Origin: VGRW01 sp031396695
GTDB lineage: Bacteria > Myxococcota_A > UBA9160 > SZUA-336
Assembly: GCA_031396695.1 (NCBI GenBank)
Contig: JANNLG010000215.1
Location: 1 to 15,327 of the forward strand
Length of the DNA stretch: 15,327 nt
Direction: 5' to 3'
Below, piece by piece: positions 6,512 through 13,623 of this stretch. Position numbers and translations under genes: made by a program. The notes under the pieces were generated by a model that saw only the letters and a program-made list of their open reading frames with translations, searched no databases and had not been told where the DNA came from. Numbering within the stretch: the first letter of the stretch is position 1; the number at the start of each line of letters is the position of its first letter.

Positions 6512-7723
6512 TCAGCGGTGGCAGCTCGCGCGCGCGTCCTCGGCTGCTTCGTAGATCGGCGCGAACTCTGCGCTCGAGAGCTGCGGCGCGATCAGGCTGC
6601 GCAGCGCGTCGGCCGGTTGCGGCTGTGAGCGCGCGAGCGCGCCGAGCAGCGCCAGGTAGCCCTCGACGCTCGACGCCGATTGCAGCGCCAGCGCGAGCTC
6701 GAGCGAGCTCCCGGTGCGCAGCGTCTCGCCCGATTCCGTGCGCACGGTGCCGTCGCGGGTGCGGCCGAGCCTCAACATCGCCTCACGCCGGTACAGGTCG
6801 GTGATCCCGCCCGACGGCCGCAGCGCGTCGGCGATCGCGGCTTCGCCGAGCCGCGATCGCAGAGCCTCGGCGTAGCGCCGGTCGCAGTCCGCGTTCAGCG
6901 CGAACGGCGTGCCGTCGAGGCGCGCGCGAATCTCGGCGTCCGACGGCGCGGCGCTGCCCGGCAGCACCAGGTCGAAGGTCGACACGTAGTGCGAGCTGAC
7001 CGGGTCGAAGCTCTGCTTCGAGCGCACCTCCACGTCCGGGCTGTCGGTCTCGACGCGCACGATCGCGTCCTCGCCCACCTGCGACGCGTCGATACTTCGG
7101 AGTCGCGCGCCGCTGCCCGACACCTTCCCCTCGAGCTTCAGCGCGGTGCGCGTGAGCGCGATCGTGAAACCGCTGCTGCGCGTGGTCTTGGTCAGGCGCA
7201 CCTCCGGCTGCTCGGTCGTGCGCAGCGTCAGCGTGGTGCGGCCCGAGAAGCTCGTTTGCCCCAGGAACACGAGCGAGTTCGGCAGCGCGCTGAGCGTGAT
7301 CGTCACGCGCTCCGGCACGTCACCGGAGGTGAAGCTCACGTCCTTGGCCAGGTAGCCGTTGGCGCTGGCGTGGATTCGGATCGCGTCATGGCCGGTGGTG
7401 TCGGCGCGCGGGGGCAGCCTCACGGTCGCGGGCGCGTCGGTGCGCTCGAAGCGTTTCTGAAAATTCCGTCGCAGGTAGTAGAGGCCGAGCACGGCGTCGG
7501 GTGGGACCGTCTCGATTTCCATCGTGCGTTCGGAGTACCAGTAGTTCCAGCCGCCGAACATGCCCGAGAGTCCGACCAGCACGTTCTTCGGCGTCCAGGC
7601 GGCGCGCTCCGCGGGAATCAGGTCGACGACGGGCTGCACGGAATCGGGTGGTGGGGCCGCCGACACCGCGACGAGCGGAGAGCATAGGAGAGCCGAGGCG
7701 AGGAAGAGGCCGGCCGTTCTCAT
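6512..7723 (-). CDS. Secreted protein of unknown function with a PEGA-like region
   Basis: I do not recognise this 403-aa protein. Residues 1-22 form a signal peptide (MRTAGLFLASALLCSPLVAV, cleavage near SAA). Residues about 70-145 look like a PEGA-type beta domain: IETVPPDAVLGLYYLRRNF, then DAPATVRLP, DAIRIHASANGY and the strand VTITL. Residues 150-260 are rich in Ser/Thr and alternating beta pattern. The C-terminal part from about 280 is helical, with only two cysteines after the signal peptide (C280, C401). It is probably periplasmic or surface-exposed; no lipobox is seen. The ATG at 7723 was chosen because it opens the signal peptide; the in-frame extension upstream lies inside moaC. It sits 62 bases after moaC with its own promoter candidate. 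Confidence 0.75.
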   Translation of the reverse strand: MRTAGLFLASALLCSPLVAVSAAPPPDSVQPVVDLIPAERAAWTPKNVLVGLSGMFGGWNYWYSERTMEIETVPPDAVLGLYYLRRNFQKRFERTDAPATVRLPPRADTTGHDAIRIHASANGYLAKDVSFTSGDVPERVTITLSALPNSLVFLGQTSFSGRTTLTLRTTEQPEVRLTKTTRSSGFTIALTRTALKLEGKVSGSGARLRSIDASQVGEDAIVRVETDSPDVEVRSKQSFDPVSSHYVSTFDLVLPGSAAPSDAEIRARLDGTPFALNADCDRRYAEALRSRLGEAAIADALRPSGGITDLYRREAMLRLGRTRDGTVRTESGETLRTGSSLELALALQSASSVEGYLALLGALARSQPQPADALRSLIAPQLSSAEFAPIYEAAEDARASCHR

Positions 7724-7748
7724 CGGTGAGCCCGCTTGGGGCGGCGCG

Positions 7749-7778
7749 AGCTTATCCCCACGGACGCGCGCGTGACAA
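7749..7778 (-). promoter_or_regulatory. Promoter candidate for the secreted protein gene
   Basis: On the minus strand TTGTCA (7773-7778) and TAAGCT (7749-7754) are separated by 18 bases and end about 25 bases before the ATG at 7723. The -35 matches consensus at five of six positions. It falls in the gap after moaC, so the downstream genes may be expressed independently of the transglycosylase-moaC pair. Confidence 0.35.
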
Positions 7779-7785
7779 GGCAGGA

Positions 7786-8298
7786 TCAGCCCGCGGGACG
7801 CTCGTACAGGCCGCTCTTCCCGCCGGATTTTCGCACCAGACGCACGTCTCCGATCACCATGCCGCGGTCGATCGACTTGCACATGTCGTAGATCGTGAGC
7901 GCCGCGGCGGAGACCGCGACCAGCGCTTCCATCTCGACGCCGGTGCGGCCGCTCGTGCGCACGCGCGCCTCGATCGAGAACGCGGGGCCCGACGGGTCGG
8001 GCGTGAAGGCGAGCTCGAGCGCGTCGAGCGCGAGCGGATGACAGAGCGGGATCCATTCGGACGTGCGCTTGGCCGCCTGGATCGCCGCGATCCGCGCCAC
8101 GCCGAGCACGTCCCCTTTCTTGGCGGTGCCCGACACGACCGCGTCGAAGGCTTCACGCGACAGGCGAATGCTGCCGCGCGCGATCGCCTCGCGGACCGTG
8201 ACGTCCTTGCCACCCACGTCGACCATGCGCGCGGCGCCCTGCTCGTCGAAGTGGCTGGAAGGCCTCGGCCGCGCGCCCCGGCGGACGGGCCGCTTCAT
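7786..8298 (-). CDS. moaC: Cyclic pyranopterin monophosphate synthase MoaC
   Basis: Second step of molybdenum cofactor biosynthesis, converting 3',8-cyclo-7,8-dihydro-GTP made by MoaA into cyclic pyranopterin monophosphate. The protein is 170 aa. Family motifs are all present: RMVDVGGK (24-31), EWIPLCHPL (81-89), GVEMEALVAVSAAALTIYDM (120-139) with the catalytic Asp138 and Lys141 in YDMCKSIDR, and KSGGKSG (157-163). The first 20 residues are a basic extension. The ATG at 8298 overlaps the stop of the upstream transglycosylase gene as ATGA, so the two are translationally coupled. No other moa or moe gene is in the window. Confidence 0.96.
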   Translation of the reverse strand: MKRPVRRGARPRPSSHFDEQGAARMVDVGGKDVTVREAIARGSIRLSREAFDAVVSGTAKKGDVLGVARIAAIQAAKRTSEWIPLCHPLALDALELAFTPDPSGPAFSIEARVRTSGRTGVEMEALVAVSAAALTIYDMCKSIDRGMVIGDVRLVRKSGGKSGLYERPAG

Positions 8299-8906
8299 CC
8301 GCTGATCGGACGGACCGAGCCGTTCTCGCCGACGCCGTCCAGGTAGGGCCGCAGGTCGCGTCGCAGTTTCTGCACGCCCCGCAGGTAGATGTCGTTGCCG
8401 TGGTGGCTGCCCCAGAAATAGGTACTGATTCCGCGCTCCTCGCCGAGCCGCGAGATGTTGTCGGCGAGCAGTCGGCAGCCGGCTTCGATGTTGGCCTCGA
8501 CGTGGGCCGCGCTGCCGGGCAGCGCGAGCACCTCGTACATGTGCGGCATCACCTGCATCAGGCCGAGCGCGCCCTTGGGGCTCAGTGCGCCCGGCCGGCC
8601 GCTGCTCTCCTGCATCAGCACCGCGAGCACGAGATCGGGAGCGAGCGACTGCTCGCGACCGCAGCGCGCGATGCTCGCCGCGATCCGGCCCGACAGGACC
8701 GGATCGAGCCGCGGCGCCTTGTCGGCGAGCGCCGCGATCACGCCGCGCTCGAGCGCAGCTTCGGCGGAGCCGCGCGCGGAGCCGGCGCCCACGCCTGGGA
8801 TCAGGCTCGAAGCCGATGGCGTGCGCTCGAGAGTCGCTGTGCCCACCAGCAGTAGGAAGCCGGCGAGCAGAGCAGTAAAGCGATGCTTGGCAAGCTCGTT
8901 CTTCAT
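8295..8906 (-). CDS. Lytic transglycosylase, SLT domain
   Basis: Cleaves peptidoglycan glycan strands to form 1,6-anhydromuramic ends. The protein is 203 aa. Residues about 10-25 form a hydrophobic N-terminal signal or anchor. The SLT domain starts near 85 with LAPDLVLAVLMQESSG, where Glu100 is the predicted catalytic acid, followed by ALSPKGALGLMQVMP (107-121). The C-terminal part has YFWGSHHGNDIYLRGVQ (163-179) where most Slt/MltC-type enzymes have an AYNAGPG motif, so it belongs to a divergent branch. The ATG at 8906 was chosen for the signal sequence and the GGTGAGAG just upstream; an upstream in-frame start at 9074 adds a low-complexity stretch of no recognisable origin. It heads a five-gene minus-strand run. 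Confidence 0.85.
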   Translation of the reverse strand: MKNELAKHRFTALLAGFLLLVGTATLERTPSASSLIPGVGAGSARGSAEAALERGVIAALADKAPRLDPVLSGRIAASIARCGREQSLAPDLVLAVLMQESSGRPGALSPKGALGLMQVMPHMYEVLALPGSAAHVEANIEAGCRLLADNISRLGEERGISTYFWGSHHGNDIYLRGVQKLRRDLRPYLDGVGENGSVRPISG

Positions 8907-8937
8907 GTCGCTCTCACCACCCGTGACCCCGAGGAAC

Positions 8938-8967
8938 AGCCTATCCGCACCCTCGGGGGGGTGTCCA
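8938..8967 (-). promoter_or_regulatory. Promoter candidate for the transglycosylase-moaC run
   Basis: On the minus strand TGGACA (8962-8967) and TAGGCT (8938-8943) are separated by 18 bases. The -10 element ends 31 bases before the ATG at 8906. The -35 matches consensus at five of six positions. Its spacing and -10 resemble the candidate in front of the secreted protein gene. Confidence 0.35.
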
Positions 8968-9034
8968 TGAGTATCGGCATGTCGCGAATGGCGCTCGCGG
9001 CCGGCATCACAAAGCCGCGAGGGGAGCGCGGAGC

Positions 9035-9051
9035 GAGCGCGATTCGCGCTC
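9035..9051. repeat. Perfect 7-bp hairpin in a divergent intergenic region
   Basis: GAGCGCG, loop ATT, CGCGCTC. It lies in the 227-base gap between the transglycosylase and patatin genes, which are transcribed away from each other, so it is unlikely to be a terminator. An operator or mRNA-leader element is possible. Confidence 0.25.
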
Positions 9052-9053
9052 AC

Positions 9054-9095
9054 AAACCCGCGACGCACAAGCACTTTGTCGCCTTCGCGGGGTTT
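9054..9095. repeat. Inverted repeat AAACCCGCG / CGCGGGGTTT before the patatin gene
   Basis: The left arm AAACCCGCG (9054-9062) pairs with CGCGGGGTTT (9086-9095) with one bulged G. An alternative inner pairing is GCGAC with GTCGC. It ends 38 bases before the patatin start codon. It could form a structure in the leader if transcription starts upstream of it; no promoter was identified with confidence. Confidence 0.25.
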
Positions 9096-9133
9096 CGGCC
9101 GGGTCTGCCTAATGGCCCGCCTTCGGCGCGCCG

Positions 9134-10600
9134 ATGGGTCGAGCGAAGGAGCTCCTCCTCCCCTTGGGTCACGTCGTCCAGATCAAGCCGGACCTCTCAC
9201 CGGAGACGTGGACGGAGCTTCAGGAGCGCGAGTCGCCTCTGCGCTTCCAGGCCCCGGACGGCTCTTTCTACCTGACCGACGGGGAGCTGCTCGAGGCGCG
9301 CGAGCTGGGCCTGCGCTTCGAAGTGGTGCGGCAGATCGCCGAGGCCGACCTGCCCGTGCGCTTCTCGCTGCCCCACGACGGCGCGGTGCACGACTGGCCG
9401 CCCGAGGACGCCCGCCTCGCGGTGCTCGCACGGCTGCTGGCGGAAGACCGCGCGGGCGGCTCGGTGCACATCCGCTACCTGGGTCGCAATCACACGGTCC
9501 CGCCGGACGGCTTCGCGCTCGATCGAGCCGGCGGCCAGCGCCGCTACGTGTGGCAAGTGATCCCCGCCGAGGTGCACGCCGCGCGGCCCGCGCTGCACGA
9601 TCGCTTCCAGCGGTTGCGCGCGGTCTGCGCGGATCCCGACGCGCGCGTGGTGCTCTCGCTCGGCTCGGGCGGCTTGAAGCTGTTCGCGCACGCGACCGCG
9701 ATCCGGCTTTTCGAAACGCTCGGGCTCGGCGACCACTTCCGCGAAGTCTGGGGCTCGAGCGCGGGCGCGATGGCGGGCCTGCTGTACGCGCAGGGTCTGT
9801 CGCCGCACGCGATCGAGCAGCTCGGCTACGACCTGTACACGGGCCGCGTCGACCTGGCGCTGCGCCCGTCGAAGCTGCAGTTCCTGCGGCACCTGGTCAC
9901 CGACGCGCTGCTGCCGTCGCTCGGCACGTCGGGCGCGGGCTTCGTCGACTGCGCCGACGGCCTGTCGCGCATGCTCGAGCGCTACTGCGGCGCGATCGAG
10001 CCGCGCATTCCCTTCTACTGCATCGCCTTCAACCTGCTGCACTGCCGCGCAGAGGTGCTGACGCCCGACGCGGTGCCGGCCCATCTCGAGACGTTCATGG
10101 TGCAGACGGAGGCGCGTTCCGCGGCGCTCGCATCGGCCAGCGTGCCGCTCTTGTTCGTGCCGCGCGTGGTTCAGCGGCTCGGCTACACCTCGCACTACAT
10201 CGACGGCTCCACGACCGAAGACGTCCCGCTGCACTCGATCGTGCGCAAATGGGACCTCGACCGCGCGGCCGGTGTCGAGACGCGCGAGCGGTTGGTGATC
10301 GTGTACGTGAAGCTGACCGGCGGGCTCGAGACCTACCGCTCGCACCCGGGCCGGATCGGCAAGCTGCGGCTGATGCAGACCGTCGCGGCCGCGAGCATCG
10401 AGACCATGCACCGGCGCGACCTCGAGCTGATCCGCGCGCGGCGCGACGTGCGCTTGCTGGGCCTGGAGCTGCGTGACTCGAGCCCCGACTTCTTCGAGAC
10501 CCGCCGGATCGCCGAGTTCGTGCGCGCCGCGAAGGAGTGCTTCCCCGAGCAGCTCGCCGCGATCGAGGAGCGGCTGCGCGCCGAGGAGCGCGACGGATAG
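9134..10600 (+). CDS. Patatin-like phospholipase
   Basis: Ser-Asp dyad acyl hydrolase of the patatin family, 488 aa, likely acting on phospholipids or other acyl esters. The oxyanion-hole loop is GSGGLK (177-182). The nucleophile elbow is GSSAG (207-211) with Ser209, and the catalytic Asp357 lies in YIDGST. The order and about 150-residue spacing fit the family. Residues 1-165 precede the catalytic domain and are not recognised; they include repeated Arg/Asp-rich helices. There is no signal peptide, so the protein is probably cytoplasmic or membrane-peripheral. The ATG at 9134 has no clear ribosome binding site. The gene is followed 21 bases later by lgt on the same strand, so a link to membrane lipid or lipoprotein metabolism is possible but unproven. 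Confidence 0.85.
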   Translation: MGRAKELLLPLGHVVQIKPDLSPETWTELQERESPLRFQAPDGSFYLTDGELLEARELGLRFEVVRQIAEADLPVRFSLPHDGAVHDWPPEDARLAVLARLLAEDRAGGSVHIRYLGRNHTVPPDGFALDRAGGQRRYVWQVIPAEVHAARPALHDRFQRLRAVCADPDARVVLSLGSGGLKLFAHATAIRLFETLGLGDHFREVWGSSAGAMAGLLYAQGLSPHAIEQLGYDLYTGRVDLALRPSKLQFLRHLVTDALLPSLGTSGAGFVDCADGLSRMLERYCGAIEPRIPFYCIAFNLLHCRAEVLTPDAVPAHLETFMVQTEARSAALASASVPLLFVPRVVQRLGYTSHYIDGSTTEDVPLHSIVRKWDLDRAAGVETRERLVIVYVKLTGGLETYRSHPGRIGKLRLMQTVAAASIETMHRRDLELIRARRDVRLLGLELRDSSPDFFETRRIAEFVRAAKECFPEQLAAIEERLRAEERDG

Positions 10601-10607
10601 CCTTCGG

Positions 10608-10613
10608 TATCCT
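10608..10613 (+). promoter_or_regulatory. -10-like TATCCT immediately upstream of lgt
   Basis: TATCCT lies in the 21-base gap after the patatin gene and ends eight bases before the lgt GTG. No ribosome binding site is visible in the gap and no good -35 is seen. If used, the transcript would begin at or next to the start codon. Confidence 0.22.
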
Positions 10614-10621
10614 GCCCGGCC

Positions 10622-11419
10622 GTGTATCCCGTCCTCGTAGAGATCTTCGGTTTTCCCATCTCGACCTTCGGCGTGATGGTCGCACTCGGCTTCCTGGCCG
10701 GCGGCTATATGGCCGCGCGCTCGTTCGAGAAGGCGGGCCTCGAGGCCAAGGCCGCCTGGGACATCGTCACCTGGTGCGTGGTCGGCGGACTGCTCGGCGC
10801 GAAGCTCTGGTACGTCGCCGAGCAGGTGTCTCGCGACGACGCCGCGAACGCCTTCGAGCTGCTCACGTCGCGCGGCGGCATCACCTGGTACGGCGGCTTC
10901 ATCGGCGGCTCGATCCTCGGCTTGTGGGCCGCGCGCGTGAACAAGATCCCCCTGCTCGCGGCCGCGAACTGCGCGGCGCCGTCGCTCGCGGTGGGGCAGG
11001 CGCTGGGCCGGATCGGCTGTTTCCTCGTCGGTGACGACTACGGCATCCGCTCCGAAGTGCCGTGGGCGGTCGCGTTTCCAGAGGGCCTGCCGCCGACCAT
11101 CGATCCGACCACGCAGGAAGTCTTCAGCGTCCACCCGACCATGCTCTACGAGACGGCGTGGCTGTTTCCGGTCGGCGCGTTCCTGTGGTGGCGACGCGGC
11201 AAGTCGCCGTTCCTGTTCGGCGAGTACCTGGTTCTGTCGGGTCTCGGCCGGCTCGCGATCGAGGCCTACCGCGTGAACCCGACCACGCTCGGCCCGCTCA
11301 CGAACGCGCAGCTCGTCGCGCTCGTGTTGATCAGCGTCGGCGCGAGCGGCTGGCTGTACCTGCGCTCGGTACAGGGGAGCGCGGACGCGCGCAAGGTCGG
11401 AGCGAACGCGCGGAGTTGA
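10622..11419 (+). CDS. lgt: Prolipoprotein diacylglyceryl transferase Lgt
   Basis: Inner-membrane enzyme that transfers diacylglycerol from phosphatidylglycerol to the lipobox cysteine of prolipoproteins, the first step of lipoprotein maturation upstream of LolA traffic. The protein is 265 aa with about seven membrane segments. Recognisable family features are FPISTFGVMVALGF (11-24), LGAKLWY (58-64), GGITWYGGFIGG (85-96), the signature GRIGCFLVGDDYG (129-141), PWAVAFP (147-153), HPTMLYE (171-177) and GLGRLAIEAYR (207-217) near the C-terminus. Tyr90 stands where E. coli Lgt has an important His, and Cys replaces the Asn of the E. coli GRxGN signature. The GTG at 10622 gives the usual N-terminus. 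It lies 21 bases after the patatin gene and converges on the next gene with a 3-base gap. Confidence 0.93.
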   Translation: MYPVLVEIFGFPISTFGVMVALGFLAGGYMAARSFEKAGLEAKAAWDIVTWCVVGGLLGAKLWYVAEQVSRDDAANAFELLTSRGGITWYGGFIGGSILGLWAARVNKIPLLAAANCAAPSLAVGQALGRIGCFLVGDDYGIRSEVPWAVAFPEGLPPTIDPTTQEVFSVHPTMLYETAWLFPVGAFLWWRRGKSPFLFGEYLVLSGLGRLAIEAYRVNPTTLGPLTNAQLVALVLISVGASGWLYLRSVQGSADARKVGANARS

Positions 11420-11422
11420 GGC

Positions 11423-12352
11423 TCAGCCCGGGCGCGCGGCGCCGAGCTCGCCCGCGAGCGCGCTCGCGTGCTTGGCGAGCTTCGCGTCGTTGAGCTCGAC
11501 CGACACCGCCAACGCGCTCAGCACCTTCGCCGCGCTCTGACGCCAGCGCGCCGGCGCGTTCGCGCGCGACTCGACCCAACGCGCGAGTGACTCGACCGCC
11601 GCGAAGCTGTCGCCCGCGAAGTAGCTCGACATGCCGCGCGCGAAGTCGATCGCGCCGTCCGAGACTCCGGCCGCGCGCGCGTCCGGATGTTCGAGCACCG
11701 CGACGGCTTCCGCGAAGTGGCCGTTCTCGATCAGGCTGTCGATCGCGAGTTGGTAGCCGCGCGCGGCCGAGCCGTGGATGTCGGCGAGCAAACGCCCAAG
11801 CGGCAGGTCGAACACCTGCTCCGCGCGCGCCGGATCCTCGACCAGGCTGCGCGCCACCGAGCCCGACACGTCGAGCTGTCGCAGCACGATCAAGAGCTGG
11901 TCGCGCGTCTCGCGGAACAGCACCGACGCCTCGACTTCGGATTCGAGCATGCGCCGCCGGCCCGCTTCGACGACGCGCCAGAAAGCCTCGGCGAGCGGCC
12001 CGGTCGCCGAGCCCTCGGCCATCATGCGCTGCAGGCGCGGTCCGTAGCGGTCGGTCAGGTAGAAGCCCTCGCGGAACTTCATGGTCTCGTGGAAGAGCGC
12101 GCCGACCGCGAGATCGAACAGCTCCTCGGCCTGCACCTCCGTGCGCGGGCGCGACACGTCGAGCCGGAACAGCGCGTGGCACTCCTCCTTCAGGCGGTAC
12201 AGCGCGCTGTCCTCGGCGTCGCCGACCAGCCGCGTGACGGTCTGGAACGACAGCCGCCCCGCGCGCAGGTCCTCACCGAGCGTTCGCGCGAGCACGAACG
12301 CCTCCATGAAGTCGCGCACGATCTGGGCGAGTCTCCGCTCGCGCAGCTCCAT
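11423..12352 (-). CDS. Helical protein of unknown function
   Basis: I do not recognise this 309-aa protein. It is almost entirely predicted helix, with no signal peptide, membrane segment or cysteine cluster (a single Cys at 58). Residues 1-65 are charged, with RLVGDAEDSALYRLKEECHA near 41-60. Residues about 74-110 hold the stretch EELFDLAVGALFHETMKFRE (76-95). Residues about 195-265 have a two-helix repeat feel (GYQLAIDSLIENGHFAEAVA and FARGMSSYFAGDSFAAVESL), like TPR units. A cytoplasmic scaffold or regulator is possible. The ATG at 12352 is preceded by GGGAGG at a good distance; an in-frame extension further upstream would overlap the divergent transporter gene. G/C-rich third positions support coding. 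Its end is 3 bases from the convergent lgt stop. Confidence 0.75.
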   Translation of the reverse strand: MELRERRLAQIVRDFMEAFVLARTLGEDLRAGRLSFQTVTRLVGDAEDSALYRLKEECHALFRLDVSRPRTEVQAEELFDLAVGALFHETMKFREGFYLTDRYGPRLQRMMAEGSATGPLAEAFWRVVEAGRRRMLESEVEASVLFRETRDQLLIVLRQLDVSGSVARSLVEDPARAEQVFDLPLGRLLADIHGSAARGYQLAIDSLIENGHFAEAVAVLEHPDARAAGVSDGAIDFARGMSSYFAGDSFAAVESLARWVESRANAPARWRQSAAKVLSALAVSVELNDAKLAKHASALAGELGAARPG

Positions 12353-12384
12353 TCCCTGGCCTCCCGACGCTCCGGATTGCCGGT

Positions 12385-12390
12385 TAGGAT
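12385..12390 (+). promoter_or_regulatory. -10-like TAGGAT before the MFS gene
   Basis: The gap between the divergent helical-protein and MFS start codons is only 48 bases (36 if the ATG at 12389 is used). TAGGAT ends ten bases before the ATG at 12401, so transcription would start close to that codon. No convincing -35 is visible. Confidence 0.2.
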
Positions 12391-12400
12391 GCAGACAACG

Positions 12401-13606
12401 ATGAGTGAAGCCAAGGGACATCGCCGTCTCGCGATCGGCGTCATCTTCACGACGATCCTGATCGACTTCATCGGCTTCTCGATCCTGATCCCCGTGCTGC
12501 CGCGCTTCGAGCAGACGCTCGGCATCGACGCCTTCCACATCGGGCTGATCACCGCCCTGTACGCGCTCGGTCTGGTGCTGTTCCTGCCGCTCTGGGGCTG
12601 GGTCTCCGACCGCGTCGGCCGCCGGCCGGTGCTGCTCGTGTCGCTGCTCGGCACCGCGTTCTCGTTCGTGCTGCTCGCGATCGCCGACACGCTCCCGACC
12701 GTGCTGATCGCGCGCTTCCTCGGCGGCTTCTTCGGCGCGAGCATCGGTACCGCGCAGGCCTACATGACGGACCTGACCGACGAGGATTCGCGCGCGCAGG
12801 GCATGGGCGTGATCGGCGCCGCGTCGGGCATCGGGATCGTGCTCGGCACCGCGCTCGGCGGCGTGCTCGGCAGCGTCGATCCGTCTCTGCCGTTCTACGC
12901 GACCGCGGGCGTGGCCGCGGCAAACTTCGTGCTGGCCGCCTTCGCGTTGCCCGAGTCGAAGGCCGCCGTGCCCGCGCAGTCCGGCCTGAAGGGATTGCTG
13001 CTCGTGCTGGTTCCGGCGCCGCTGCTGGTCGCGGCGAGCGTGCACGGCCGCAAGCAGCGGCTCTACCTGTACCTGTTCCTGCACATCTTCTTCGCGTTCT
13101 CCGCGATCGAGTCGATGTTCCCGCTCTACGCGGCGGCGCGCTTCGGCTGGGGCGAGCTGCAGGTGGGCCTGTTCATGGCTGCGGTCTGCATCGTGCTCGG
13201 CGGCAGCCAGGTGCTGCTGGTCGGCCGGTTCTCGCGCGCGTGGGGCGAGCCGGCGATGACGGTCGCGGGGCTCGGCATCCTGGGCGCGGGACTCGCGGGG
13301 CTCTCCTTCAGCTACAACATGCTCACGCTCACGCCCTGCGCGATCGCGGTCGCGCTCGGCGGCGGAATCGCGTTCCCCGCCTTCACGAGCTTGTTCTCGA
13401 AGGTCTGCGGCGCGCACGAGGCGGGCGAGGCCATGTCCCAAAGTCAGGCCATGGTGCACACCGGCCGCACGCTCGGCGCGCTGTGCTGGGGCTGGGTGTT
13501 CGTGACCGCCGGCTCGGGAGCGCCGTTCCTGTTCGCCGGCATCGCGCTGGCCGGCGCGCTCGCGCTGTTCCTGCTCGGCTCCCGGGTACTGCTGCCCCAA
13601 GCCTGA
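12401..13606 (+). CDS. MFS transporter, DHA1/TetA-like
   Basis: Inner-membrane secondary transporter of 401 aa with 12 predicted membrane segments, most like proton-driven drug efflux pumps. TM1 reads DFIGFSILIPVLPRF (22-36), characteristic of the TetA/DHA1 branch. The motif A loop is GWVSDRVGRRPVLL (66-79). The stretch GIGIVLGTALGGVLG (143-157) resembles antiporter motif C. The substrate cannot be told from sequence. Two ATGs are possible (12389 and 12401). I chose 12401 because its N-terminus is typical and AGGA lies 11 bases upstream; the other adds four residues. It stops 17 bases before the ETF-QO gene on the same strand. Confidence 0.9.
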   Translation: MSEAKGHRRLAIGVIFTTILIDFIGFSILIPVLPRFEQTLGIDAFHIGLITALYALGLVLFLPLWGWVSDRVGRRPVLLVSLLGTAFSFVLLAIADTLPTVLIARFLGGFFGASIGTAQAYMTDLTDEDSRAQGMGVIGAASGIGIVLGTALGGVLGSVDPSLPFYATAGVAAANFVLAAFALPESKAAVPAQSGLKGLLLVLVPAPLLVAASVHGRKQRLYLYLFLHIFFAFSAIESMFPLYAAARFGWGELQVGLFMAAVCIVLGGSQVLLVGRFSRAWGEPAMTVAGLGILGAGLAGLSFSYNMLTLTPCAIAVALGGGIAFPAFTSLFSKVCGAHEAGEAMSQSQAMVHTGRTLGALCWGWVFVTAGSGAPFLFAGIALAGALALFLLGSRVLLPQA

Positions 13607-13611
13607 TCCGG

Positions 13612-13617
13612 TATGCT
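13612..13617 (+). promoter_or_regulatory. -10-like TATGCT immediately upstream of ETF-QO
   Basis: TATGCT ends six bases before the ATG at 13624, within the 17-base gap after the MFS gene. No ribosome binding site is present in the gap, and no clear -35 is seen. Its arrangement (CGGTAT, CT, CGGCC, start codon) closely resembles that in front of lgt. Confidence 0.22.
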
Positions 13618-13623
13618 CGGCCC

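Noticed and set aside
7724..8056. N-terminal extension of the secreted protein into moaC
   Set aside because: It would overlap moaC and bury the signal peptide that starts at 7723.
9197..11134. Minus-strand 645-aa open frame opposite the patatin and lgt genes
   Set aside because: Antisense to two genes with intact catalytic or signature motifs; no domain visible in the minus-strand product.
12353..13600. N-terminal extension of the helical protein into the transporter region
   Set aside because: The extension is Glu/Arg/His-rich antisense of the MFS gene. The ATG at 12352 has a good ribosome binding site.
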